Source: Clytia hemisphaerica (taxonomy: Eukaryota > Cnidaria > Hydrozoa > Leptothecata > Clytiidae). Taken from it: a stretch of 64,000 nt of DNA. Shown piece by piece: positions 44,913 to 56,158 of this stretch. Both the position numbers and the translations under genes were made by a program. Positions within the stretch are counted from its first letter, which is position 1; every line of letters starts with the position of its first letter. The notes under the pieces are model-generated. The model was not told the origin of the DNA. It saw nothing but the letters and a program-made list of their open reading frames with translations, and did not search any database. The stretch covers positions 896,203 to 960,202 of the forward strand of contig CACVBU010000598.1 of assembly GCA_902728285.1 (NCBI GenBank), written 5' to 3'.

Positions 44913-46290
44913 TCCTTTTCCCATTTTTTTCCCTCTCTGATTTTCCAACAGATCTTTTGCATGCACTCCTCGGCTCGTCTTTCCATTAGCAAAAAACTCA
45001 CAGAGTGAATAACAAAAGAAGCTGCAAGGTTCACAAGTAAGTAAGGTTCGTCTTTTAAAGTTGATTGTTCTATTATTCTTTCAAAAATTGTGAATATTTG
45101 GATGTGCAAAAGAGTACAGCAGGAGTTAAAGGATGAAGGAGGCTTTGCGCCGCTGCTAATATCGTGTCCTATATTGTGTCCTCAAGAAGGGAAATATGGG
45201 TTTCGACTGTTTAAAAGGGTTTTGATCGCTAGGTTGTAGGTGGGCTTCCACTGCTAGGTTGGGTTTCGACCGCTGAAGTTGGGCACTGCTGTTCTACTCA
45301 GGCAAAATTGTTAAGACAACACACACAGTGTAGACCTAAACTTAAATAGCGTATACTAAACCACCATTTTACCTTTATTATTGTTTTTTGCAGGACGTCA
45401 GAAACTAAGTTACACACCATTTATCGCGCGCACAGTCAAACAATAAAGTCGTGACGTAATCCCCAAGAGTCGTATCGTTAGCTGAAATGGATTTCAACAA
45501 AAATAAATTCTCGGTTTCGTCAACACGAACTCGGCCAGAAAATATATTATGAAAAATTGCGATGTTCTGATTGGAAGAAATATTTCCGACAGAATAAACC
45601 AATGGGCATACATGACTCACAAAACATAATTCGATAATTGATATAGCACTTATTATAAACGATTTCGAAAAAGTTGTCAGAAACAATCATACTGAAAATA
45701 TGTATTTGTACATAGAACAATACACCATATCTTAATACCTTGATAGACATAAAAATAATTAACATTTGCTTTTGTATCATTAAGTAAACCATAATTCCCA
45801 AAAGACAAAAGTTAGTGATAAGAAAATATTAACAAAATCATCGTTACGGATTAAAAAAAAGTTATACATATTTACTGTACGTGTTTTGTTGAGAAAGTGG
45901 TGATGATGATAGAGAGGTTGAAAGCCGTTTGAATGTGTGTTGGAGAAGATAAATTGAAATGAATTTGTGGAATGTGACATTAATTTTACACTTAGAAGTT
46001 TAGTTAGTGTCTGGCATAAATTTGAATTATCCTGTATAGTAAATTAGATCTCATCAAATCTGATTCGTTTAAGACATTTCCCATTTTTGACTGGTCAAAG
46101 GTGAACGCAGTTGGCTATTCGCATACATTATAAAAATCATTTCGAGACAAAAATGGTCAGTTCTTATAGCTCAAAACAAAAGAAGCTTATTAACACGTAG
46201 GAGAGGAGCTAAAATGCCGAGAGTACTTTTTAATTTTGGTACAGAAACTATCGGCTTCTTTTGGCTTCTTTTTCATTGCTTTTTCGTGAC
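44913..46290. other. No gene seen
   Basis: AT-rich. GGGTTTCGACTG and similar strings recur at 45195-45265. No supported coding sequence. Confidence 0.4.
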
Positions 46291-46610
46291 CCGGGGGGGG
46301 GGGGCTGTCCTTGACAGCCGACGGAGACGTGCCGCTGGAATTTGAAAAGAGGACCCTGCCAGATAAGAATTTACGGAAAATTGGGACCCTATCAAAACGA
46401 AAAATTTTTCTTATAAAAATAGATGGAAAATATAAAGATTTTCTAATTTCCACCCTGAAAATTGTCTAAAATAACCAGAAGTCAACCCTGTCAGATTCAC
46501 ATGAAAATTAGTAAATTTGGGACCCTGTCAGATATCTTCAGAGCCTAAAAAATGGACCCTGACCAGTGGCACTTCCCCGTACGTTTTTTTGCCGAGGTGC
46601 CTTCCCCGGG
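46291..46610 (+). mobile_element. MITE, GACCCTGTCAGAT family (copy 2) with 8-bp duplication
   Basis: TTCGTGAC (46283-46290) and TTCGTGAT (46611-46618) flank a 320-bp element with G-rich start and CCTTCCCCGGG end. Internal GACCCTGTCAGAT blocks and GACGTGCCGCT match 30400-30753. Confidence 0.75.
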
Positions 46611-47617
46611 TTCGTGATCTACTGGTACGTAAAATACTGCGTCAACATTTGAATCAAAACTTAGGACAGAGGAGTTGCTGAAACTGAAACTGTCGATATT
46701 GTCGATAATTCTAATAAGCTCGGCAATGAACGTTTTGCCGAGAGGATTTTGGCAAATGATGTGAAAAAATAAACCAATGCTAAGATATCGGCCAAAAACG
46801 TATTTCTAACGTTAAAATTAAGAATTTCGAAACAGCACGTCAAAAAGACGATTTAAACAACGTGGCCATTTTAAAGACACTAAAAATATTTCAAAATCCT
46901 AAATCTACGTCTATAGTCTAAATTTGGTGTTGATTTTATTAACAGAATTGAAATTATGGCCGTTTGACAATACTGACGTCATTTGATTGCTCGGAATGAA
47001 GTGTTTCGTCGACCTCGTTCCCCGCGTATTATTAACTTTTCGATGCTTACTGATAGTGCTAGATTATAATAGCGAGATTATGTGTCTGGAATTCTTTACG
47101 GCTACGGCTAGGCGAGGGAAATAGCGAGTAAGGCAATTAATGGTGGGTGAAAGCAATCTCGATATTTGACGTGCATTATGTCGACTTTGCTTATACGGTT
47201 TTTGATCGTTTTCCCGCACAGAGCAACCGTAGCCGTAATTCCCTAGCATTAGCGAGTTTATGTATGTGTGTTTTTCAGCGACGGAGACGGTAAGGTTCTA
47301 ATTTGAGTAGATCCTGACCAGCTGAGGACGACGGTAAATCAGCACTTTTACCGTCCTCGATTTTGCGGGGCGGAATTGCGGGTTTTTCCAAATCGCTTCA
47401 GTCACTCTACCGTCCTCAAAAGTGCAAATACATAAACTCGGTATTGTCTGTTTTGCGAACGCGTAAGATTATACGATTATGTAATTCAAAAAGAAAACGT
47501 CAGATTTCATTTGTTCTTCGATTTTGAAATCATTGCATTGCAGTGTAACTTTGTAATGTCAGATTTTTTATGACGTATTGTTTAGAGTATTTCCCCCTTT
47601 GAAAGGGGGAACTCGCA
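46611..47617. other. No gene; small inverted repeats
   Basis: It includes the repeat copy 47012-47060 and an imperfect inverted pair at about 47085-47250 (GGAATTC...TACGGCTACGG facing CCGTAGCCGTAATTCC). TACCGTCCTC occurs twice at 47350 and 47410. Confidence 0.45.
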
Positions 47618-47690
47618 TCAGCCAACACCAGGGTATTCTCTGGCGTCCATAAGTAACCTAAATAAAGCCTGGGATACACGGGAACGAGGT
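47618..47690 (+). repeat. Dispersed repeat, inverted copy of 28265-28338
   Basis: CAGGGTATTCTCTGGCGTC and AATAAAGCCTGGGATACACG are conserved. Confidence 0.7.
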
Positions 47691-47778
47691 TGGTGTTTCT
47701 TTAGTGTGTTTCACGATGACTAAAACGGTTTTTGGCTGTTATTTTGATTGGCTTGATTTAAAATTTTCCTTAGTACTG

Positions 47779-48015
47779 CCACACCCATGTGTCACAGCCT
47801 CGCTTGGACCCCAACATACTGGAAATTTGTCCCCGGTGGGAAAATACCCTACAACCTCAGCCCACTTGTAAATTGACATTTAGTTTTCAGCATTCGAAAT
47901 TCAATTTAAAAATATTGCACTTGATCCCCACTGAATGTTTTATATTTCGATAGAACTTTTTATCCCCACTATGTCCACTATGAGAATTCCACCGGGGCTG
48001 TGAGACAGGGGTGTA
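47779..48015. mobile_element. MITE, ACACCC..TGTCACAGCC family (copy 2)
   Basis: CACACCCATGTGTCACAGCC on the left faces GGCTGTGAGACAGGGGTGTA on the right. Related to 29852-30165. Confidence 0.65.
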
Positions 48016-48317
48016 CTTTCCAAAATCTCTTGTTAAAACGCTTGATTTGACCTTTATGCGAATTTAAGGAACAATGTTTTTGAATCTTGAGTCAAAGGTC
48101 TACAAGTCTGAAGTTTCATGTTAAAGCCTAGAGCTTCTATATTCTTCTACAAACTCTACATTCCAGTATAATAGCTTAGAACATTTAAGATCATTTTTTG
48201 TCCTCCAAGGATAGTGAATTCCGTTTTAAACCGAGTATTTTTTCCATAATTGTAGCTTAGACTTTATGGGCTTAAGTTTGTAGTGTTTGTTAAATTTGTC
48301 TGAAACCCAAGGGAGGT

Positions 48318-48656
48318 CGGGGGGCACTTAGGCAAAATTGGGTAAAGGGACGTGCCACTGGTCAGGGTTCCATTTTTAGGCTATGAAAATATCTGACAGG
48401 GTCCCAAATTAACTGATTTTCAAAATTTTAATCTGACAGGGTCGACTTTTGGTTATTTTGGCCAATTTTCAGGGTGGAGATTAGAAATTTTTCGTCTACT
48501 TTCAGTCATTTTACCAATTTTCAGGGTGAAAATCCAAAAGAAATTCGACTTTTCGTTCTGACAGGGTCCCAGATTAAACAACCATCATATCTGACAGGGT
48601 CCACTTTTCAGACTCCAGCGCATGTCCCCGTCGGCCATCAAGGTTAGTGTCCCCCC
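48318..48656 (-). mobile_element. MITE, GACCCTGTCAGAT family (copy 3, inverted)
   Basis: Its ends are TCGGGGGGCACTTAGGC and GGTTAGTGTCCCCCC. TGACAGGGTCC or close variants occur five times inside. Confidence 0.75.
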
Positions 48657-48680
48657 TTTTGAAATTTGAAATTGTCCTTT

Positions 48681-48754
48681 GAAATTAGACCCTTATAGGG
48701 CAAAGAAAATTTAGCCAAATTTGAGTAAATTTGGGTGGAAAATCAACTCTTACG
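48681..48754 (+). repeat. Dispersed repeat, direct copy at 1906-1978
   Basis: AGACCCTTATAGGGCAAAGA then AAATTTAGCCAAATTTGAGT are nearly identical in both. Confidence 0.75.
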
Positions 48755-49699
48755 TTTATTAAAAAATGTTGAATTACCTTTTTGAGGCAAATTATGATCA
48801 GATTTTACACATTTCGTTTTTTTTTTCTTTTAGCTTTTTCATTTCAATTTTTCGCTTTTTAAATTCTACAAAGGTGGGTTTAACAGGATATATAAAATTT
48901 TCGGTCTCGCGAAACTTTCTGACCGCGAAAGTTTCTGCCCTTAAGGTAAATCCTACTAAAATTAAGGTCACCTAAGTTTTGGCCGATAAGGTATTGGCTG
49001 GCAAAATTAAGAAATACAAATATTTTTTGGCAAATCAACATATTACATGAAAACTTACTCTCAGGTTTAGGAAATAGGAACGAAGACAATTTTATACCGC
49101 CGTGTTTTTACCAATTTTTTCTAACTTTTTGGCTCTTTTTTCTGACTTTCCTAGAAATCAGGAGATATTTTGAGTGATTGATCCCTCGAATTTTCCAGCG
49201 TCGTATTACTTTTAGCGATATCGTTTTCACCTCAAGAAAAGCTATCCTTAAAAGATCAGGACTTCAATTTTATTAGGAATACACTTTAGAGATTTCGGCC
49301 GAAGATGTAAAACGTCAAAGAAATTTCAAACAAATTTTGCTGATTTCGTCATATATGATGTCACTTTACAGCAACATTTCCTGAAAATTTAAAGCTAAAT
49401 CATAAGTATGAAGGATTTTAAGAATCCCCTTGCCTACTTTGCCTACTTCGCAAAACTCGATTTTCGCCAATCGTCAATTTTTGAATTTGTTTTTCTCTAG
49501 GTTTCTCGTTTGTTTTTTTAATCATATACATGGTGTAACCCTGCTTTTTTTCATCCGTCTACCTAACGGGAATGCCAAATGTACTCTTGTTGTAGTTTGT
49601 TCACCTTTGATTCGTAAAAAAATGGTGAAAGTTTCTTCTCGTGCATTTCTTAAGAACCTGGTTTGACTACTTATAGAAATATCATTTCAATTTGAAAAA
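48755..49699. other. No gene; half copy of the CCTTATCGGCC MITE
   Basis: Bases 48956-48993 end with CCTAAGTTTTGGCCGATAAG, the right arm of the family at 8691 and 11690. The left arm is absent. The rest is AT-rich. Confidence 0.5.
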
Positions 49700-50086
49700 A
49701 TGGTGTTCGAAAAAGGATGTGGCTGCAAAAACCATGATCCGGCTTCAATATGTAGTAACTTCCTGCGAATAGGTTCTAGCGAGATCACAGCTAACGAGGT
49801 TAAAATTATGAAAGAGCGTGGTGCTATCACTTGTAAAACTGTGCGTGTTTGTATGGAATGTAAAGATCGATACGGGGTAGCACCACCAACAAATACAGAA
49901 GAAGACATCGTTCAAAGTATCTTGAAAGACATAAAAAATATACGTAAGGAAGGTCCCCTTGACCTTGAACGATTGGGAGACTACGACGTTCACCAGTGGC
50001 TTGGAAAAAGGCCAAAGACATTGGTAGAAAATTTGAAAGTATTCTGTGGTATTGACTTCTTGGGGGGGGGGGTTCAGGGGTCTTAA
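49700..50086 (+). CDS. Unrecognised Cys-containing protein, probably truncated
   Basis: A 128-codon frame starts at an ATG in strong context (AAAAATGG). It begins MVFEKGCGCKNHDPASICSN, continues with a C-x-x-C (RVCMECKDRYG), and then an acidic helix-rich part ending WLGKRPKTLVENLKVFCGID. The cysteines (C7, C9, C18, C46, C52, C55 by my count) could bind zinc. I recall similar N-termini in anonymous transposon-derived cnidarian proteins but cannot name a family. The last residues come from a G-run, followed by TACCG-rich repeats (50085-50160), so the original 3' end seems lost to an insertion. Confidence 0.4.
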   Translation: MVFEKGCGCKNHDPASICSNFLRIGSSEITANEVKIMKERGAITCKTVRVCMECKDRYGVAPPTNTEEDIVQSILKDIKNIRKEGPLDLERLGDYDVHQWLGKRPKTLVENLKVFCGIDFLGGGVQGS

Positions 50087-50466
50087 ATACCGTCATACCG
50101 ACAAAATTTTGGGTCATATACCGTAATACCGTCGGTGAAGGAAGCCTAATACCGATACCGATAAAATATTTATGTTTTTTTTCAAAAATAATGAATTTTC
50201 AGTTATTAAATCTATTGTGTAGTAAAAAAATAGAAACAGTACATACAAACAAGTCTTGTACTTTATGAGGCCCGCAAATTTTTTTTCCGTGAACGGACGG
50301 AAGTATCTTCGACGGTCAGAAGTATCATCTTTTGACGGCCCATTTTCCCTTTCCTATCTTCCACCTTATCTGTTTTTTCTACTTTCTGAGACTTAGTTTC
50401 TCATTTCTGACTGAGTTTTCATACCTGTCAATCATTTGTCCATCAATTTCGACCTGTCTAATTTTC

Positions 50467-50542
50467 GCACCGAGTGGGATTCGAACCACCACCAAAGAAA
50501 GACCTTCAGATTCGGAAACCAGCGCTCTATCCGTTGAGCCAG
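50467..50542 (-). pseudogene. tRNA-like pseudogene / SINE head
   Basis: The minus strand has an A box (TGGCTCAACGG, 50531-50541) with a pairable D stem (GCTC/GAGC), and a perfect B box (GGTTCGAATCC, 50477-50487) in a T arm ending TCGGTGC. The 5' acceptor strand (TTTTTTC) does not pair and the anticodon stem is poor. It is a tRNA-derived relic that keeps an internal Pol III promoter. Confidence 0.55.
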
Positions 50543-51884
50543 AAAAAATGCACGCTCGCCACCCTCAACGGGGGAAAAGAAGTAAAAAGGGGGAAAAAAG
50601 AAGTTGCGCAATCGCTAGCAGAGGGGATTCATTTTAATTAATAGCGCCTTTGGTCTGGCGGCGCGAAGGAAGGTAAAATGGTGGCGCGAAAGAGTTTCGC
50701 ACTGCAATTGCCGAAGTTCGCTATATCATTGTTGATATCCTGGCGTACCAGAAGTTCATTATTCTTTGTCAGAGAATAATTCAATATCTGGATTTTTTTC
50801 TTAATGCAAATTAATTCCTTCAGAGACAGGGTAGTTCTTGCCAAATAACTACTTGTGGTTTGCATGTTACATAAAAAAACATTGAGCGTTTTTATCTAAA
50901 CTATTTTATTTGTTTTATAGGTGGCCCTAGGGCCGGTCGACAGAGCATTGCACCTGTCTGAATGATATAGCGTACCTCGATAATAAGTCAAGTACGACTG
51001 GATATCGCCAATGACATATTTTGAAGAAGAGTGAACAATTAAATTGTTAACTTTTAAATGTGCTTTGCATAGTCAAATATGTTACAAGTAATAACTGTTT
51101 GTGGTGTGAAAATTTTATCAGATTGCTACACAACATTGTGTATTTTACGCTTGTTGATGTATTATCACTCCAGCTTGCTTGAATTTCGTCATTCGAAGTG
51201 GAAGACTGGAACTTTTTATTTTCGGTTGAGCTTTGAAAGATTGATCCACATCAAATTTATTATTTTAGTTTTTCATGCTATTTCAAATAACTTGTTACTG
51301 TAAAGTGATTTTGAAAAAATGATGAATGCTTAAAATATTTCAATTCAGTGTTTTCTATTACATTCGTTGAGGGATCTTTTAATAGATTACAAATGTCATG
51401 ACTAGGAGTTGAACCCAGATTCCCTGCTTTCAAAGGCGTATCATAATTGTACTCTCTTGGCATTGAAAATCGAACCTTACAAAAGGAACTAGATAATTTT
51501 TACGATCGTAACTTCAGACTTTTCTGGTTCTATTGATTCGGGATATAGAAAATGTAGATCGTTTATAAACTTATTCTGAATAAGGCTTATACTTATCATA
51601 AGAGGAGCTGTAACAAGAGACTCTTCACTTCCAAGAGAGCCAATTTATAATTCTACAAATCATAAAAATTTCTTTAGATTATGTTATTCATGGAAGACTT
51701 TTCGGTTTCTATTTAAAAAATACAAATAAATTATTTACATTTATGGGCTACCGGTCCCCCAGAGACGTTTCTCCGTATTAGCCGCTCAAGGCGGGGGTAT
51801 CACACGGGCCAAGGTGCTCATTGTCGCCGGCTACCAACGATTCCCTCTAAGTTTTGACATAACCATTTTCCCGAGCCAGGCAGC
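50543..51884. other. No gene seen; one GC-rich patch
   Basis: The stretch 51745-51845 is unusually GC-rich for the window (GGGCTACCGGTCCCC, GCTCAAGGCGGGGGT). A tRNA-like B box near 51408 has no matching A-box structure. Confidence 0.4.
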
Positions 51885-52290
51885 CTAATGTGTATATTAT
51901 ATTGACGGGTGCAATGTTCTTTCATAAACTTGACGTTGTTTACGAAAAAGTCTTTATATCATTCTAACGGATGCGATGCTTTTTCATAAACTTGACGTTG
52001 TTTACGGAAAAGTCTTTATATCATTCTAACGGATGCGATGTTCTTTCATAAACTTGACGTTGTTTACGAAAATGTCTTTATATCATTTCGACGGATGCGA
52101 TGCTCTTTCATAAACTTGACGTTGTTTACGAAAAAGTCTTTATATCATTTTGACGGATGCGATGTTCTTTCATAAACTTGACGTTGTTTACGAAAAAGTC
52201 TTTATATCATTTTGACAGATGCGATGTTCTTTCATAAACTTGACGTTGTTTACGAAAAAGTCTTTATATCATATCGACGGGTGCAATGTT
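51885..52290 (+). repeat. Minisatellite A, ~62-63-bp unit, six copies
   Basis: Each unit is the shared motif (TATATCATTCTGACGGATGC then GATGTTCT) plus TTCATAAACTTGACGTTGTT and TACGAAAAAGTC. A seventh motif copy at 52266 leads into non-repeated DNA (52290-52546). Confidence 0.9.
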
Positions 52291-52560
52291 CTGTATAGGC
52301 TAATCGTCAATGCATATTGGGAAGGACTTTACTATATCAATCCGACAGATAAAAATGATCTGTATATCGTGACCCTGATGGGGGTAGCTCAGTCGAACTA
52401 TCACTTGCTAAAGGTGAACAACCAGGCTAGTGGAGGGAAGAAGTTGCCTGACAGCTTCATTCTGAGTTGGATCCAATCAAAACTCAGCCACTGCCCGCAG
52501 TCCGTTAAAAAGGTATCGTTCTGACAGGTCTAACAGGAAAGTTCAATATATCATTCGGAC

Positions 52561-52950
52561 AGGTGCAACGTCTGGAAGAAGGAACAGTGAGGAGGTCAGC
52601 TTGATGGAGGTTATATCATTCAGACAGGTGCGACGTCTGGAAGAAGGAACAGTGAGGAGGTCAGCTTGATGGAGGTTATATCATTCAGACAGGTGCGACG
52701 TCTGGAAGAAGGAACAGTGAGGAGGTCAGCTTGATGGAGGTTATATCATTCAGACAGGTGCGACGTCTGGAAGAAGGAACAGTGAGGAGGTCAGCTTGAT
52801 GGAGGTTATATCATTCAGACAGGTGCAACCTCTGGAAGAAGGAACAGTGTTGAGGTCAGCTTGATGGAGGTTATATCATTCAGACAGGTGCGACGTCTGG
52901 AAGAAGGAACAGTGTTGAGGTCAGCTTGATGGAGGTTATATCATTCGGAC
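52561..52950 (+). repeat. Minisatellite B, 65-bp unit, six copies
   Basis: Units start every 65 bases at 52561, 52626, 52691, 52756, 52821 and 52886. The motif is joined to CTGGAAGAAGGAACAGTG and GGTCAGCTTGATGGAGG. Copies differ by very few bases. Confidence 0.93.
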
Positions 52951-53300
52951 AGGTGCGATGTCTGGAGGTCAGGAAAGAGCAGTGCTGAGGTTAACTGGAT
53001 GGAGATTATATCATTCGGACAGATGCGATGTCTGGAGGTCAGGAAAGAGCAGTGCTGAGGTTAACTGGATGGAGATTATATCATTCGGACAGATGCGATG
53101 TCTGGAGGTCAGGAAAGAGCAGTGCTGAGGTTAACTGGATGGAGATTATATCATTCGGACAGGTGCGATGTCTGGAGGTCAGGAAAGAGCAGTGCTGAGG
53201 TTAACTGGATGGAGATTATATCATTCGGACAGATGCGATGTCTGGAGGTCAGGAAAGAGCAGTGCTGAGGTTAACTGGATGGAGATTATATCATTCGGAC
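52951..53300 (+). repeat. Minisatellite C, 70-bp unit, five copies
   Basis: Units start at 52951, 53021, 53091, 53161 and 53231. The motif is joined to CTGGAGGTCAGGAAAGAGC and GAGGTTAACTGGATGGAGAT. Units are almost identical, differing at AGGTGC/AGATGC. Confidence 0.93.
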
Positions 53301-54715
53301 AGGTGCGATGCCTCCTACAGCAGTTCAATATATCATCAAGACAGATGCAATGTCTTTTTACTTATATCATTCCGACAGATTTAATGTTCTTGACATTATT
53401 TTTATTCAGCATAGTACTCATTTCATAATTCAAGTTTTAAAAATTTTATGAAAAATATTTTTTTCTAAATAAAACTTTATAAAAGCAATATTCATAAAAA
53501 TCTTGTGCAAAACCTACTTCAAAAATTGCCTCGGACTTAAAGCAAACCTTTAATGTAGATAATTTTTGTCATTGTATAGGATTATTTTTCACCACAGAAT
53601 TCCGAAATCGCTTCAAAAATCCATAAATCTAAAAATTAACGAAGGGAAAATCAAACTGACCATTTCTCTGTTAAAGTATTGGCAAGTAAGAAAAAAAAAG
53701 CTGAAAATAGCTATATACCTGAAATACTATAAAATACCAATGTAAATACAAATTACAATTTTTTTTTCAAATTTTGCTCATTCTTGGGGAGTATTCTACG
53801 AGCTGTTCCTTTTCTTTCATCAAATTATCTCGAGAAAAATTAAAACTCAAAACTTTAATCTGCTTTAATTGCGATGTAAGAACCAAGACAAAGTAAAAAA
53901 AAAAACACTGTATGTTGCTTAAAAATTATTGGTTATTGTAGAGATATTAGATATTAGAAGATGATTTAAGTGCATGACTCTTAATATACTCCTGAAAATA
54001 ATATGTTCTAAATTCCTAAATAATACATCTAGAGTCTAATACTAGGGATATTATTTCTAATTAGAAAATTTCTAAATTTTATGAAAAAGTAATCATTTGA
54101 AGTCAACAAAGTTTAAAATTTCAGTGCCTTGAAGTAGTAAAAGAGCCTTCTAATGTTAATGATGATTATATAATTTTATCCTAGAGACTGTATCCCTATA
54201 ACAAAACCCATTTAAATGCAGATGGCGAAAAAATATGGAAGCAAAACATCCTTAAAAATACTATAAATAGCCATACTAAAATTCATTACACTATGGGATA
54301 AACAAACCATTCCAACTTAACTCAATCAAACAGCTTTAGTCCAAAAGTGTAAAAATAAAACCGTTCAAATGAATAAGGAAGGACAAGAAAATCAAATATG
54401 TATATGCTGTTTTAATGCAGTTGGGATAATTCGCCATTCCAGAAAGTTAAAATATATCATGTTGACAGATGCAATGCTTATGCCTATAAAATGTCTAAAA
54501 AATTCACTAAATTTGGTTTTCTCTGTGTACATAATTCTTTCTCCACGTGGGTTTACTTCTTTTTCATGATCGTAGCAATATTCAACAAATTTTTAGTAAA
54601 TCCAATTTTGTCATTCTTTCTTAGCATCAAATTTTATTATGGAATTTTTGGTATTACAAATCACTTTTATTTTTGGATCAGAAAAATAAGCAACCCAGCA
54701 AGGAAAAATCTTATT
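53301..54715. other. No gene; isolated copies of the minisatellite motif
   Basis: Single motif copies lie near 53327, 53364 and 54452 (ATATATCATGTTGACAGATG). The rest is AT-rich. AATAAA on the minus strand near 54667 could end the transposase-like gene. Confidence 0.45.
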
Positions 54716-56158
54716 TTATGAAGTAAAATCTAACAAATTTAAGTTAATTTTCAGCATCCTAATCTTTCTGTTTTTTGTTTTCTTTTCCTGGTATGCTTTT
54801 TCAACGTCAGCTTTGAAAGTTTCAAAGGGAACTGCTGTAGGGTCATTTTTACAATATGTTTTTCCTCTAACCTGAGGATGATTACCATCTTTAGTTTCCT
54901 TTCCACATTTGGAACAGCAATAAGGTTTTCTCTGTTTAACCACTTTTCCTGACTTGATTGATTGCAAGTGTTTGTAATGTGTACTCGATGCAACATTATT
55001 ATCAGGTGGTACTAATGGAGCTTTAGAGAGGGAGGCTGAAGGGGCAAAACTTGGCGGACTCAGCTGTTGTGGCATCATATAGTGTGGAAATTGAAAAGAC
55101 AAAGGCGACAAAGGAGGTGATAGTAGTGGTGAAGGTGATAGTAGTGGTGGTTGATCTTTAGGCAGAATGGTCTTCTCCTTTGGTATCCTAATACGATTTG
55201 CCTGCCTCTTACGAACTGCAGCTTGCCCAGAACGATCTTTCGGATTTTTCACTACCAGTTTCGGTGCATTCCCTTGAAGATTTGACGGGACTGCTCTTGG
55301 TGGTGGTAATGGTTCACTTGCAAATCGTCTTGTCACCGGTGCTTCATCTTGCCCTTGTAACAGTAACGTGGTAATATCTTGACGTTCACGGTCTTTGTAC
55401 CAAAAAGATAAAGATTTCTCATTAATGATGGGAAGCTGCATACGTGTGTTGTTGACAAGGTATTGGCTATTCAAGACACGTGCCCTGATCTTGGAATAAT
55501 CTGACAAAATTGATGTCCATCTTGAGCAGAATTTCTTGTCATCTGTTTTTTGCTTTGGATCTTGATACTTTTGGCAAAGATGGATGCAAAGTGCCTCTGT
55601 GATCCTGCTTTTGTCAGGAGATTCGATTTTCATTTTTGCAGCACCAAGGAAAGCGATCTCCATTTTTTGGGTGTCAAACTCACCACCATGCTTTTTTTGA
55701 CGAAATGAACCACTTACACGTTTGTTAGGGACAGGATCAAATCTGAGTGGTTTCTTGTCATATTCATCAAGCTTACAGTAAAGATCTGCAATGATCACAG
55801 CATCAGCATCGCTCACACTTAAACCTTCCGACTGTTTCAATAGTGCCAGGGCCAAACGATCAACTTTATCCCATCCTGGAATGCCTTTCCTGTCGGTTGA
55901 GGTTGATGGATTCACAGTATCTTCTTCCTCTTGCACTCTCTCTTTCTGGCCTGGGTGATGGCAAGGAGCGTCAGGATTGATTTCCTCTTCACAATCTTCA
56001 TCTTCTTGAGCTGCTTTGTCAAGATTGTTATCATTTGCATCTAAGACCAATGCCAATTGATTATACAAGTATTCAACACCAAATAGCTTCTCCAGTGTGT
56101 TTATTTGGAGGGGCCCTTTGATTGAATGGCTTACCATAAATTTGTTTGTGTTTCTCAT
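54716..56158 (-). CDS. Transposase-like gene, C-terminal segment
   Basis: This 480-codon frame continues the gene after the second frameshift. It opens with EKLFGVEYLYNQ (joined in sense to the HTGE of the preceding frame), then an acidic Glu/Asp stretch, a helical central part (VDRLALALLKQSEGLSVSDA; GSFRQKKHGG; KFCSRWTSILSDYSKI), a Pro/Ser-rich linker (about 335-390) and a Cys-rich end, KPYCCSKCGKETKDG...GKTYCKND, which looks like a small zinc-binding knuckle. The role is probably DNA or protein binding by the transposase, by position only. Confidence 0.6.
   Translation of the reverse strand: MRNTNKFMVSHSIKGPLQINTLEKLFGVEYLYNQLALVLDANDNNLDKAAQEDEDCEEEINPDAPCHHPGQKERVQEEEDTVNPSTSTDRKGIPGWDKVDRLALALLKQSEGLSVSDADAVIIADLYCKLDEYDKKPLRFDPVPNKRVSGSFRQKKHGGEFDTQKMEIAFLGAAKMKIESPDKSRITEALCIHLCQKYQDPKQKTDDKKFCSRWTSILSDYSKIRARVLNSQYLVNNTRMQLPIINEKSLSFWYKDRERQDITTLLLQGQDEAPVTRRFASEPLPPPRAVPSNLQGNAPKLVVKNPKDRSGQAAVRKRQANRIRIPKEKTILPKDQPPLLSPSPLLSPPLSPLSFQFPHYMMPQQLSPPSFAPSASLSKAPLVPPDNNVASSTHYKHLQSIKSGKVVKQRKPYCCSKCGKETKDGNHPQVRGKTYCKNDPTAVPFETFKADVEKAYQEKKTKNRKIRMLKINLNLLDFTS

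Noticed and set aside
51400..51475. Second tRNA-like sequence on the minus strand
   Set aside because: A B-box-like GGGTTCAACTCC is present, but I could not form acceptor, D and anticodon stems.
52219..52524. 101-codon ORF between minisatellites
   Set aside because: Its first third is minisatellite A and the rest shows no recognisable domain.
51885..53300. CRISPR-like repeat-spacer layout
   Set aside because: The 'spacers' are themselves amplified copies, the DNA is clearly eukaryotic, and no cas gene exists. It is a set of related minisatellites.
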